A stretch of DNA of 61,139 nucleotides, from positions 1 through 61,139 of the forward strand of contig NZ_JANYGL010000097.1 in assembly GCF_025362435.1 (NCBI RefSeq). Direction: 5' to 3'. The notes below the pieces were generated by a model. That model was given only the letters and a program-made list of their open reading frames with translations, was not told the origin of the DNA and ran no database searches. How positions within the stretch are numbered: the stretch's first letter is position 1; every line of letters starts with the position of its first letter. The position numbers were made by a program, and so were the translations under genes. Shown here one piece after another: positions 1-8,143 of the stretch. Origin of the DNA: Polymorphobacter sp. GTDB taxonomy: Bacteria; Pseudomonadota; Alphaproteobacteria; Sphingomonadales; Sphingomonadaceae.

Positions 1-357
1 CGCGGGGATGCCGGCGAGCGCGATCCCGGTCAAAAGCCGCATGACGAGAAGCAGGTGCCACCCCGGCGCCGCCGCCGTCAGCGCGGTCAGCCCCGCCGCC
101 ACCGCCAGCGCCCCGATCATCACCGGCCGATGCCCGACCCGATCGGCCACGACCGCGGCAACGAGGATCGCCACCGCCAAGGGCCCCGTCGCCAGCGACA
201 CCGCAAGACTCGCCACCGCCGGCGTGATGGCGAACTCGGCGGCGAAGCGCGGCAGGAGCGGCTGCGTACAATACAGCAGCGCAAAGGTCGCGAACCCTGC
301 GACGAGCATCGCGGTGGAGAGGGCGCGGTAGGCGGGGGTGTGGCGGGCGATGGGCAT
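1..357 (-). CDS. MFS transporter, N-terminal part (runs off window)
   Basis: Reading the minus strand from an ATG at 355-357 gives 119 codons open to the window edge. The N-terminus is followed by hydrophobic segments, and the second stretch carries YCTQPLLP, typical of the YnfM-like branch of the major facilitator superfamily. A later segment contains a DRVGHRP motif, the conserved MFS loop between transmembrane helices 2 and 3. The product would be an inner-membrane drug or metabolite exporter; the substrate is unknown. Only about the first three helices are present. The opposite strand also has open frames here, but they lack membrane or domain character. Confidence 0.8.
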   Translation of the reverse strand, partial: MPIARHTPAYRALSTAMLVAGFATFALLYCTQPLLPRFAAEFAITPAVASLAVSLATGPLAVAILVAAVVADRVGHRPVMIGALAVAAGLTALTAAAPGWHLLLVMRLLTGIALAGIPA

Positions 358-413
358 ATATCGCCTTATGCGAGTCAGAGTTCAGCCTGCGATAGGATAC
401 AGCGACTGTCCGC

Positions 414-725
414 TTAACGAAGGCGATACACGTTCCACAGGATCACGGTTAGTGACGGGTCGTCGATTGTGTATATTAAGACTAGCCTCGGAAGGCGGCC
501 GATCGCCGATGGCGTTTCAAATACCCAAAGATGCCTGTGAACAGGATGCTGCTCTCCAGCAGCTCTCGGATCTAATGCACAATAATCTTCAAACAACTCG
601 AGAACATCTAATCCAGCGTCGTACTCAGCCGGGGAGACCCTCGTTAAGAAGGCGTGCTCGAAAATCCCGGAGTGAAGGGAATTCCACGATGTTTTCCCCT
701 GTTGCCCGCCAAGCCTCAACGCCAC
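414..725 (-). CDS. Putative toxin partner of the Panacea antitoxin
   Basis: This is a 103-codon frame overlapping the end of the Panacea-domain gene by about 100 bases. It has no ATG; the first usable start is a GTG at 723-725, with a TTG two codons later. The C-terminal half ends in a beta-rich stretch (VLIYTIDD then TVILWNVYRLR) that resembles the last strands of RelE/ParE-fold toxins, but no catalytic residues can be assigned. Its place directly behind an antitoxin-type gene, and the AT-richer composition of both, suggest a type II toxin-antitoxin pair. The function is inferred mainly from context, and the true start is uncertain. Confidence 0.5.
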   Translation of the reverse strand: MALRLGGQQGKTSWNSLHSGIFEHAFLTRVSPAEYDAGLDVLELFEDYCALDPRAAGEQHPVHRHLWVFETPSAIGRLPRLVLIYTIDDPSLTVILWNVYRLR

Positions 726-1248
726 TTTCCTCGTCTATAACTTCGAACGCCTCCAAAGAGGTTGGCGCAGGGAATAGCATGAAAGCCGACTTATAAGGAA
801 TCTCTTCACCAAAAGCAGCCATTTCCCAAGGGAGCTGATGACTGTAATCACTAATGCTCTTCGCAGAGTGCTGATTGCAAACAAAATCAATGACTTCGTC
901 TAGCAGAGCCATTTCGCCGTTACCTAAAGCATTTGAGGCGGGTGGCACCAGCCCGATATATTCCTTCTTCCGCAGACCGTAATAATCAACTTCGCGGACA
1001 TCCAATGCGCCGCCAGCAACCATTTCACGAACAACAGGAAGCAATTGCAAACACGTCGGACCGAATGGACGTTTGTTGTAGGTTGCGCCAGTCACAGACA
1101 TACCAGTCTGCGCAAAGTTGATCATATCAAGAAAATACAACACCTTATGCAGTTTTACCGCACCCAGGCGTTCTGGCGGGCAAGCCCGACATGTGTGCAG
1201 GATCACCGCCTTAATTTTGGCGCGATCAAGCGAAAATTGCGACGCCAT
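625..1248 (-). CDS. Panacea/SocA-like (DUF4065) antitoxin domain protein
   Basis: The protein is about 207 residues from the ATG at 1246-1248. The core KLHKVLYFLDMINF followed by GATYNKRPFGPTC is the recognisable signature of the Panacea (SocA-like, DUF4065) domain. Members act as antitoxins for many unrelated small toxins, either by neutralising them or, as SocA does, by delivering them to a protease. The domain fills roughly residues 10-165, and the remaining tail overlaps the downstream putative toxin. Codon use is markedly more AT-rich than in priA nearby, consistent with horizontal acquisition. Confidence 0.8.
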   Translation of the reverse strand: MASQFSLDRAKIKAVILHTCRACPPERLGAVKLHKVLYFLDMINFAQTGMSVTGATYNKRPFGPTCLQLLPVVREMVAGGALDVREVDYYGLRKKEYIGLVPPASNALGNGEMALLDEVIDFVCNQHSAKSISDYSHQLPWEMAAFGEEIPYKSAFMLFPAPTSLEAFEVIDEESGVEAWRATGENIVEFPSLRDFRARLLNEGLPG

Positions 1249-1449
1249 CAACTTTGCCCTCTATTCACTTTTTCCATACAGGAAGATCTTGACAAATGCA
1301 AGTGTTTGAGTCTGCGCAGATTTCCTGATTCATTTTCAAGGGCTTACCACCGCAGTACGTACCTTCTTTGTTCTCGGGGCCGAAGCAGTTTAGATGTGGG
1401 ACCATGGGCGAAGCATTCCCACTTATGATCGTAAGACAGCGCCCCCTTC

Positions 1450-1713
1450 CTAGCGGACCCGTGCCAACATCCGCGTCAGCCCTTCCAACGGGACATCGCG
1501 GAACTGGCCCTCGAGGATGCGCGAGACGTCGGGCTGGCTAACGCCGAAGGCCTTGGCGGCAGCGACCTGGGTTAGTTTCCGTTCGGCCATGACGTCGATC
1601 ATGCGCGCGACGAGCTGCGCCTTAAGCAGGTGGGTATCGGGGTCGGCGTGGCCGAGATCGGCAAAGACGTTGGCGGTGCCGACTTGGACGGAAAGATCGG
1701 ATTGAGCGGTCAT
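1450..1713 (-). CDS. Orphan HigA-like XRE-family antitoxin/regulator
   Basis: An 87-residue protein with a helix-turn-helix core at about residues 40-70 (LTQVAAAKAFGVSQPDVSRI). The preceding GTANVFADLGHADPD lead-in is typical of HigA2-type antitoxins. In such operons the HigB/RelE-like toxin normally lies immediately upstream. Here the 210 bases upstream hold only a palindromic repeat, so the toxin is missing. It may be a domesticated regulator or the relic of a broken toxin-antitoxin system. Confidence 0.75.
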   Translation of the reverse strand: MTAQSDLSVQVGTANVFADLGHADPDTHLLKAQLVARMIDVMAERKLTQVAAAKAFGVSQPDVSRILEGQFRDVPLEGLTRMLARVR

Positions 1714-1781
1714 GCCGGGTCTTTCTGGGTCCGAGGTTGCCGGTGACGCAGCTGTAGCGGGATGATGGTCCTCAAACCATT

Positions 1782-1855
1782 GTCATCCCGGCGCAAGCCG
1801 GGACCCATGATCTCAACCGACAGTGATCATAGGTCCCGGCCTGCGCCGGGATGAC
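1782..1855. repeat. Inverted pair of family-A palindromic repeats
   Basis: Two arms, GTCATCCCGGCGC at the left and GCGCCGGGATGAC at the right, each followed or preceded by GGGACC/GGTCCC and ATGATC/GATCAT, make a near-perfect inverted repeat of about 74 bases. It lies in the 210-base gap between the orphan HigA gene and priA. The same GTCATCCC...GGGATGA core recurs at 5448-5519 and 12457-12484, so this is a dispersed REP-like family. Confidence 0.8.
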
Positions 1856-1923
1856 GACTTGGAAATTTGACGATGATGATTCGGCCTTGAGAACACGGTG
1901 CGCCGTGGGCGCCCGCGCTCCCC

Positions 1924-4269
1924 TCACAAGAAATTATACGGGTCGATATCGACCGTGACCCGCACGCTCCCCGGCACCGCGACACCCTCGAGCCACTCCG
2001 CGATGATGCCCTGCAGATCGAGGCTCCGCCGCGCGTGGACGAGCAGGCGCTGGCGGTGTCTCCCCCGCAGCATCGCCAGCGGGGCGGGGGCGGGGCCGAG
2101 GACGGCGAGGCCTTCGGCTTGCGGGGCGCTGCGGCCGAGCGCGCGGGCGGTGGCGGCGACGGCGGCGTCGTCCTCGCCCGAGACGACGATCCCGGCGAGG
2201 CGGCCGAACGGGGGCAGGCCGAGGTCGCGGCGGGCGTCGCTCTCGGCGGCGTAGAATCCCTCGGCATCGTACTCGACGAGCGCGCGCATGATCCGCGCCT
2301 CGGGCTGGTGGGTCTGGAGGAGGACGCGGCCGGGCTTGCTGCCGCGGCCGGCGCGCCCCGACACCTGCGCGATCTGCTGGAAGGTGCGTTCGCCGGCGCG
2401 GAGGTCGCCGCCCGCAAGACCCAAGTCGGCGTCGACCACCCCGACGAGGGTCAGGTCGGGGAAGTGATAGCCCTTGGTGACGAGCTGGGTGCCGATCAGC
2501 AGGTCGACTTCGCGCGCCTCGACGCTGGCGACGAGCGCGGCGGCGCGGGCGGGGGAGAAGATCGTGTCCGACGTCACCAGCGCGACGCGGAGGTCGGGCA
2601 GGATGCGCGCGACCTCCTCGGCGACGCGCTCGACCCCCGGGCCGCAGGGGACGAGGCTGTCGGCGGCACCGCACGCCGGGCACAGCTTGGGCACCGGCAC
2701 GTTGTACCCGCAATGGTGGCACTGGAGGCGCCCGGTCAGCCGGTGTTCGACGAGCCACGCGGTGCATTGCGGGCATTCGATGCGCTCGCCGCAGCTCCGG
2801 CACAACGTCAGCGGGGCATAGCCGCGGCGATTGAGGAACAGCAGCGACTGTTCGCCAGCGACGAAGGTCTCGCGCAGCGCATGGACCAGCGGCGGGCTGA
2901 GCCAGTTCCCGCGCGGCGGCGGGTTGGTCCGCAGGTCGATCGTCTCGACGCGCGGCAGCTGCGCGCCGCCGAAGCGGGTCGGCAGCTTGAGTTCGGTATA
3001 GCGGCCGCGGGCGACCTGGACGCGGGTCTCGATCGCCGGGGTAGCGGTGGCGAGGACGACGGCGATGCCGTCGATCTGGGCGCGCATCACGGCGACGTCG
3101 CGGGCGTGGTACTGGACGCCCTCGTCCTGCTTGAAGCTGCTCTCGTGCGCCTCGTCGACGATGATCAGGCGGAGGTCGGCGTAGGGGAGGAACAGGGCGG
3201 AACGCGCGCCGACGACGACGCGGGCGCTGCCGTTGGCGACGGCGCGCCATGCCCGGCGGCGTTCGGAACCGCGGAGGTCGGAGTGCCACGAGACGGGGGC
3301 GCAGCCGAAGCGCGCGGCGAAGCGGTCGAGCCAGGGGGCGGTGAGGGCGATTTCGGGGACGAGGACGAGGGTTTGGCCGGTGGGGGTGGAGCCGGGGCCC
3401 CCTCCACCACGCCAAGCGGCGCGGTCCCCCTCCCCCGAAGACGGGGGAGGATTAAGGGGGCGGTCCGCCTCGTTGCTTTCTAGATCCTCCCCCGCCTTCG
3501 GGGGAGGGGGACCATGCTCTTGCATGGTGGAGGGGGCCCCGCGCTCGCCCCCCGCCCGCAACGCCGCCGCGATCCCCTCGAAATAGACCTCGGTCTTGCC
3601 CGACCCCGTCACCCCGTCGAGCACGAACGGCGCAAAGTCGTGGAGGGCGACCGCGCGGGCGATGTCCTCCGCCGCGACCGCCTGTTCGTAGCTGAGCAGT
3701 GGCTGGGAGAAGTCGGGATCGGGAACCGGGGGCGGGGTGTCGGGGCTGACCGCGATGGGCACGAGAATCGCCGCCTTGACCATGCCGCGGATCACCCCCT
3801 CCGACACCTCGCCGTGGCGCGCCAGCTCACGCACCGATCCCTGCCGCCCGGCGAGGCGCTCGACCGCGGCGGCGCGCTGGGGGGTGAGCTTGTCGGGGAT
3901 GGCTCCGAGCCGGTATTCGGTCACATCCGCCGCCGCGACGAGCGCCGACGACACCGACAGCGCCATCCGCAGGACTGCCGCCGGGGGGGCCATGTAATAG
4001 GCGCCGGTCCATTCGATCAGGCGGCGCAGCCCGGCGGTCATCGCGGGGACGTCGAAGCGGCGGACGACGGCGCGGAGCTTGGCATCGGGGACCTCGCGCG
4101 CCGCCCAGCGGTCGGCCTCCCAGACCACGCCGACGATCGTCCGCGGCCCGAGCGGGACCTCGACGATGTCGCCATAGCCGAGGTCGAGGTCGTCGGGCAC
4201 CGCGTAATCGAGCGCGCCGAGGCCGTGCTGGAGGACGAGAACACGGACGCGGGGACGGGATGCGGTCAT
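1924..4269 (-). CDS. priA: Primosomal protein N', replication restart helicase PriA
   Basis: PriA reloads the replicative helicase at collapsed forks. The start was set at the ATG at 4267-4269 (MTASRPRVRVLV), where the conserved N-terminal fork-binding domain begins; upstream in-frame sequence is non-conserved. Visible features are Walker A GVTGSGKTEVYF near residue 220, DEAH near 373, and the zinc-binding cysteines CRSCGERIECPQC and CHHCGYNVPVPKLCPACG near 480-540. At 781 residues it is about 50 longer than usual. The excess is a low-complexity Gly/Pro segment between Walker A and LVLVPEIALT, encoded by a palindromic repeat (see 3400-3537). The frame stays open, so the enzyme is probably functional. 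Confidence 0.95.
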   Translation of the reverse strand: MTASRPRVRVLVLQHGLGALDYAVPDDLDLGYGDIVEVPLGPRTIVGVVWEADRWAAREVPDAKLRAVVRRFDVPAMTAGLRRLIEWTGAYYMAPPAAVLRMALSVSSALVAAADVTEYRLGAIPDKLTPQRAAAVERLAGRQGSVRELARHGEVSEGVIRGMVKAAILVPIAVSPDTPPPVPDPDFSQPLLSYEQAVAAEDIARAVALHDFAPFVLDGVTGSGKTEVYFEGIAAALRAGGERGAPSTMQEHGPPPPKAGEDLESNEADRPLNPPPSSGEGDRAAWRGGGGPGSTPTGQTLVLVPEIALTAPWLDRFAARFGCAPVSWHSDLRGSERRRAWRAVANGSARVVVGARSALFLPYADLRLIIVDEAHESSFKQDEGVQYHARDVAVMRAQIDGIAVVLATATPAIETRVQVARGRYTELKLPTRFGGAQLPRVETIDLRTNPPPRGNWLSPPLVHALRETFVAGEQSLLFLNRRGYAPLTLCRSCGERIECPQCTAWLVEHRLTGRLQCHHCGYNVPVPKLCPACGAADSLVPCGPGVERVAEEVARILPDLRVALVTSDTIFSPARAAALVASVEAREVDLLIGTQLVTKGYHFPDLTLVGVVDADLGLAGGDLRAGERTFQQIAQVSGRAGRGSKPGRVLLQTHQPEARIMRALVEYDAEGFYAAESDARRDLGLPPFGRLAGIVVSGEDDAAVAATARALGRSAPQAEGLAVLGPAPAPLAMLRGRHRQRLLVHARRSLDLQGIIAEWLEGVAVPGSVRVTVDIDPYNFL
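3400..3537. repeat. Family-B inverted repeat inserted in frame in priA
   Basis: Two inverted copies of a unit of about 54 bases (starting CCTCCACCA, containing GGTCCCCCTC and CCGAAG-CGGGGGAGGAT) flank a short spacer. The same unit occurs as an inverted pair at 37583-37733. The segment is translated within PriA as a linker of roughly 46 residues rich in Pro, Gly and Ser, placed in the loop between the Walker A helix and the next beta strand. Confidence 0.9.
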
Positions 4270-4421
4270 CACCCCCGAGATAGGGCCGGGGACGAATCGC
4301 CGCCACCCCGCGCCCGCGACGAACGCGGGGCTATGGCGGCGAGCGCCCACTGGCTAGGGTGCCGCAGCGCGATTCGGCCGGCGATCGCGCGGCGCTCCAT
4401 GACCGGCGGGGAGCCTGAACC

Positions 4422-4721
4422 ATGACCAGCTATATCGTCGCCTATCCGGCCGCCCCCGGTGCGACCTTCGACGCCGATTATTACATGGCGACGCACATGC
4501 CGCTGGTTCACGAGACGTTCGGGCCGCACGGCATGACCGGAGCGCGCGTGCTGTTCGCCGACCAGCCCGACGCCCCGTATGTCGTGGTGACGACGCTCGA
4601 GTTCGCCGACGGCGCCGCCTTCACCGCCGCGACCTCGTCCCCCGATGCCGCCGCGGTCTTCGCCGACGTCGCCAACTTCACCACGATCACCCCGGTGACG
4701 ATGCGCGCCCGCAGCGCCTGA
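4422..4721 (+). CDS. EthD family protein
   Basis: A 99-residue single-domain protein. The pattern YPAAPGATFDADYYMATHMPL is diagnostic of the EthD/dimeric alpha-beta barrel family, small proteins often linked to degradation or redox functions of unknown chemistry. GGGGAG precedes the ATG at a normal distance. It stands alone between divergently read priA and the transaldolase gene, so context gives no further clue. Confidence 0.85.
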   Translation: MTSYIVAYPAAPGATFDADYYMATHMPLVHETFGPHGMTGARVLFADQPDAPYVVVTTLEFADGAAFTAATSSPDAAAVFADVANFTTITPVTMRARSA

Positions 4722-4781
4722 AGGCTATCGAGCGGCGCGGGGAGGCGCTACAGCAGCGCATCCCCGCATGAGGCCGCCGCC

Positions 4782-5435
4782 ATGAAGTTCTTCGTCGACA
4801 CCGCCGACACCCGCGAGATCGAGGAGCTGGCCGCGACCGGGCTGCTCGACGGCGTCACCACCAACCCGAGCCTGATCGCCAAGTCGGGGAAGAACTTCCT
4901 CGAGGTGATCGCCGAGATCGCCAAGCTCGTCGACGGCCCAGTGTCGGCCGAGGTCGTCGCCACGTCCGCCGACGACATGCTGCGCGAGGCGGCCAAGCTG
5001 CTGACGCTCGGCGACAATATCACGATCAAGGTGCCGCTGACGCTCGACGGCCTGCGCGCGTGCAAGACGCTGTCGGACGACGGCGTGATGGTCAACGTCA
5101 CCCTGTGCTTCTCGGCGACGCAGGCATTGCTCGCGGCAAAGGCGGGAGCTGCGTTCATCTCGCCGTTCGTCGGGCGACACGACGACGTCGGCTTCGACGG
5201 CATGGCGCTGATTTCCGACATCAAACTGATCTACGACAATTACGCCTTCGACACCGAGATCCTCGTCGCCAGCGTCCGCCATCCGGTCCACGTCCTCCAG
5301 GCGGCAAAGATCGGCGCAGACGTCTGTACGATGCCCGCCGCGGTGATCCGCGCGCTCGCCAACCACCCGCTGACCGACCGCGGGCTCGCCGGGTTCGTCG
5401 CCGACTGGGCGAAGTCGGGGCAGACGATCCTGTGA
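4782..5435 (+). CDS. fsa: Fructose-6-phosphate aldolase / small transaldolase
   Basis: A 217-residue protein of the short transaldolase (FSA/TalC) class. The opening [16 protein letters not shown], the [14 protein letters not shown] loop and the Schiff-base lysine in ITIKVPLT are all present, as is the C-terminal [15 protein letters not shown]. It interconverts sugar phosphates in the non-oxidative pentose phosphate pathway or cleaves fructose 6-phosphate; the two activities cannot be separated by eye. It lies just ahead of a palindromic repeat and xerC on the same strand. Confidence 0.93.
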   Translation: MKFFVDTADTREIEELAATGLLDGVTTNPSLIAKSGKNFLEVIAEIAKLVDGPVSAEVVATSADDMLREAAKLLTLGDNITIKVPLTLDGLRACKTLSDDGVMVNVTLCFSATQALLAAKAGAAFISPFVGRHDDVGFDGMALISDIKLIYDNYAFDTEILVASVRHPVHVLQAAKIGADVCTMPAAVIRALANHPLTDRGLAGFVADWAKSGQTIL

Positions 5436-5447
5436 GCTTGAAGATTG

Positions 5448-5519
5448 TCATCCCCGCGCAGGCGGGGAGCCAATGTCACCGGTGCCGGTAACTTTGGCTC
5501 CCCGCCTTCGCGGGGATGA
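5448..5519. repeat. Family-A inverted repeat overlapping the xerC start
   Basis: The left arm (TCATCCCCGCGCAGGCGGGG then AGCCAA) and right arm (TTGGCTCCCCGCCTTCGCGG then GGATGA) are inverted copies separated by about 20 bases. The ATG used for xerC (5473) lies at the end of the left arm, and a GGGGAG motif inside the arm is three bases before it. If transcribed, the arms would fold into a stable stem that hides this ribosome-binding site. Confidence 0.85.
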
Positions 5520-6429
5520 AAGTGAAGGGGGCGCCACCGCGCTGGTCGTCGAATGGTGCGCCAGCCTGACGAACGCGCGGCGACTGTCGCCCAACACCGT
5601 CCGCGCCTATGCCGCGAGCCTCCACCGCTTCGTCGCCTTCGCCGGGCGCCACCTCGGGCGGCCCGTCGACGCGGCGGCGCTGTCAGGATTCGCCCTTGCC
5701 GACTTCCGCGCCTTCCTCGCGGCGCGGCGTAGCAACGGTCTCGGCAACGCCTCGATCGCACGCGAGGTCGCCGCTCTTCGAACCTTCTACGCCTTCGCCG
5801 CGACCGCCGGAGTCGATTCGTCGGGGCTGACCGGGCTCGCCTCGCCGAAGCGCGCCGCCCGCGTTCCCCGCCCAGTGTCTCCCGCCGACGCGCGTGCGAT
5901 CGTCGCCGACATCGGCGACACCGCGCTCCAGCCGTGGGTGGCGGCGCGCGACACCGCCGTCGTGCTGCTGCTGTACGGCGCGGGCTTGCGCATTGCCGAG
6001 GCGCTCGCGCTGACCGGCAGCGCGCTGCCACTCGGCGAGACGATCGTCGTCACCGGCAAGCGCGCCAAGACCCGGATCGTGCCGCTGCTCCCCATCGTCC
6101 GCGCCGCGATCGAGACCTACGCCGATCTCTGCCCGTGGCCGCGCAGCGCGTCTGCCCCACTGTTTCGCGGCGTCCGCGGCGGTCCGCTCGCCCCCGAACT
6201 GATCCGCAAGGCGATGGCATCGGCGCGCGCCGGACTTGGCTTGCCCGCGAGCGCCACCCCGCATGCACTCCGCCACAGCTTCGCGACCCACCTGCTCGCG
6301 CGCGGCGCCGATCTCCGCTCGATCCAGGAGCTGCTCGGCCATGCCAGCCTGTCGTCGACGCAGGTCTATACCGCCGTCGACGCCGCGCACCTGCTCGACG
6401 TCTACCGCAGTGCCCACCCCCGGGCTTGA
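5473..6429 (+). CDS. xerC: Tyrosine recombinase XerC
   Basis: A site-specific recombinase that resolves chromosome dimers at dif with XerD. The N-terminal SAM-like core-binding domain ([20 protein letters not shown]) is followed by the catalytic domain with the R of [13 protein letters not shown], then [15 protein letters not shown] (H-x-x-R) and [12 protein letters not shown] (His and nucleophilic Tyr). The family normally begins near residue 20 of this frame. The first 17 or so residues, and every ATG/GTG/TTG candidate, are encoded by the palindromic repeat. Distinguishing XerC from XerD rests on overall similarity; a phage integrase is unlikely in this core-gene setting. Confidence 0.9.
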   Translation: MSPVPVTLAPRLRGDESEGGATALVVEWCASLTNARRLSPNTVRAYAASLHRFVAFAGRHLGRPVDAAALSGFALADFRAFLAARRSNGLGNASIAREVAALRTFYAFAATAGVDSSGLTGLASPKRAARVPRPVSPADARAIVADIGDTALQPWVAARDTAVVLLLYGAGLRIAEALALTGSALPLGETIVVTGKRAKTRIVPLLPIVRAAIETYADLCPWPRSASAPLFRGVRGGPLAPELIRKAMASARAGLGLPASATPHALRHSFATHLLARGADLRSIQELLGHASLSSTQVYTAVDAAHLLDVYRSAHPRA

Positions 6430-6470
6430 ATTCAGTCTCGGTACAGCAACGACCGCTCAAGGAACGAGCC

Positions 6471-7073
6471 ATGAAGATTGTTGCCCTCGCCTTGCTGCTC
6501 GCCTCGGCGCCGCTCGCCGCCGCGCCCCTGACCCTTGACGCGGTCAAGGCGGCGCTCCAGGCGACGACGACGATGACCGCGGACTTCAGCCAGACCGCGG
6601 CGAACGGCACCGTCGCGACCGGCAAGCTGATCCTGTCGCGTCCAGGCAAGGTGCGCTTCCAGTACGACAAGGCGCCGCTGCTCGTGGTTGCCGACGGCAA
6701 GCGGTTGAGCGTCGTCGATTACGAGGTCAACCAGGTCTCGCAATACCCGATCAAGAGCACCCCGCTCGGCGTGCTGCTCGACGGCGACGCCGACCTCGCT
6801 CGTTTCGCCCACGTCGTCGGGCAGCAGGGCACCGGCCTGCTGGTCGAGGCGCGCGACCCCAAGCATCCCGAATACGGCGCGATCACGCTCAACTTCGCCA
6901 CCGACGCCGCCGCGCCGGGCGGGCTGGCGCTGCTCGGCTGGACTTCGCTCGACGCCCAGAACAACCGAACCGACATCACCCTGCGCGGGACGAAATATAA
7001 CGTCGCGGTGCCGGCGGCGAGCTTCGGCTTCCGCGATCCGCGCGCCAAGAGCCTGCCGGGAAAGACCGGCTGA
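6471..7073 (+). CDS. lolA: LolA-like outer-membrane lipoprotein carrier protein
   Basis: A 200-residue periplasmic protein. The start is the ATG at 6471, giving a signal peptide (MKIVALALLLASAPLAAAP) and the LolA-type core TADFSQTAANGTVATGKL, then ILSRPGKVRFQYDK and VADGKRLSVVDYEVNQ. It ferries lipoproteins from the LolCDE complex to the outer membrane. It follows xerC by about 40 bases and is followed by a terminator-like hairpin. Confidence 0.88.
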   Translation: MKIVALALLLASAPLAAAPLTLDAVKAALQATTTMTADFSQTAANGTVATGKLILSRPGKVRFQYDKAPLLVVADGKRLSVVDYEVNQVSQYPIKSTPLGVLLDGDADLARFAHVVGQQGTGLLVEARDPKHPEYGAITLNFATDAAAPGGLALLGWTSLDAQNNRTDITLRGTKYNVAVPAASFGFRDPRAKSLPGKTG

Positions 7074-7264
7074 TCGCCTGCGACGCGCTACAGACAGTGG
7101 AGGCTCACCCAAGCGTCAACTTATCTGGCCTTGAGTTAAGTCTTGTTCATGGCCGAGCAATGTTGCGCCCGCTAACACGGGAACGCGGTCGCCACCCGGT
7201 GTCTGGAATTTGCCCCCTGTTGTCTGGGCACTCGGGTTCGACCGTTGCGTGACGAGCGCATACG

Positions 7265-7296
7265 GGCCCCCGCTCCATGCCCCCGGAGCGGGGGCC
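7265..7296 (+). terminator. Strong hairpin between lolA and exonuclease III gene
   Basis: A perfect 12-bp stem, GGCCCCCGCTCC / GGAGCGGGGGCC, with an 8-base loop, followed by TAATTCGTTT. It is suitable as a rho-independent terminator for lolA or for an unannotated RNA transcribed from the 190 bases before it. Confidence 0.7.
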
Positions 7297-7330
7297 TAAT
7301 TCGTTTGGCTGAGGCGTCGCGCGTGCCTAC

Positions 7331-8143
7331 ATGATCGCGATGCCGTCCTCATCCCAAACGCTGTCGATCGCCACCTGGAACATCAATTCGGTGCGCTTCC
7401 GCCTCGACATCGTCGAGCGCTTCCTGACGGCGCATGCCCCCGACATCCTGTGCCTGCAGGAGACGAAGGTCATCGACAACGACTTCCCGCACGCCCTGTT
7501 CGAACGGCTCGGCTACACCCATCGCGTCATCTGCGGGCAGAAGATGCACCACGGGGTTGCGACGCTGTCGAAGGTGCCGCTGACCGAGGAGCGCCGCTTC
7601 GACTGGCAGGACAATGGCGAGGCGCGGCACATCGGCGCGCGGCTGGCGAACGGGCTGCTGATCGAAAACGTCTATGTTCCCGCCGGGGGCGACCTGCCCG
7701 ACCCCGCGGTCAACCCGAAGTTCGCGCAGAAGCTCGCCTTCGTCGACCGGATGACGGCGTGGTCGGAGGGGCTGCGCGACGACACCATCATCGTCGGCGA
7801 CTTCAACATCGCGCCGCTGCCGTGCGACGTGTGGAGCCACAAGGCGCTGCTCAACGTCGTCAGCCACACCCCCGTCGAGGTCGACCGCCTCGACGGCCTT
7901 GCCGCGAGCCACGACTGGGTCGACCTCGGCCGCCACTTCGTCCCCGCGCCCGAACGGCTGTACACGTGGTGGAGCTACCGCAACGCCGACCACACGGTGA
8001 ACGACCGCGGGCGGCGGCTCGATCATATCTGGGCGTCGCCGGGCGTGGCGAAGTCGGCGACCGCGTTCGAGGTTGTCGAGGACGCGCGCAACTGGGGCAA
8101 GCCGTCGGATCACATCCCGCAGATCGCGACGTTCACCCTGTGA
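7331..8143 (+). CDS. xthA: Exodeoxyribonuclease III (AP endonuclease)
   Basis: A 270-residue Mg-dependent DNase I-fold enzyme of base-excision repair, cutting at abasic sites and degrading 3' ends. Conserved elements are ATWNINSVRFRL, DILCLQETK (metal-binding Glu), IIVGDFNIAP, YTWWSYR, DHIWASP and the final SDHIPQIATF with the catalytic Asp-His pair. A second ATG three codons in is an alternative start. Its stop overlaps the GTG start of ribA, suggesting co-translation. Confidence 0.95.
   Translation: MIAMPSSSQTLSIATWNINSVRFRLDIVERFLTAHAPDILCLQETKVIDNDFPHALFERLGYTHRVICGQKMHHGVATLSKVPLTEERRFDWQDNGEARHIGARLANGLLIENVYVPAGGDLPDPAVNPKFAQKLAFVDRMTAWSEGLRDDTIIVGDFNIAPLPCDVWSHKALLNVVSHTPVEVDRLDGLAASHDWVDLGRHFVPAPERLYTWWSYRNADHTVNDRGRRLDHIWASPGVAKSATAFEVVEDARNWGKPSDHIPQIATFTL

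Noticed and set aside
1934-3415. Long Arg/Pro-rich open frames overlapping priA on both strands (for example 1934-3415 and 2035-3483).
   Set aside because: They are high-GC shadow frames; composition is unnatural and the priA frame has clear conserved motifs.
5473-6429. Tyrosine recombinase as evidence of a prophage or integrative element.
   Set aside because: Motifs and neighbours fit core XerC; no att-like repeats or phage genes are nearby.
7145-7180. A tiny Cys-Cys frame (MAEQCCAR) as a regulatory leader peptide.
   Set aside because: No ribosome-binding site or attenuator architecture linked to a fitting downstream gene; too short to judge.
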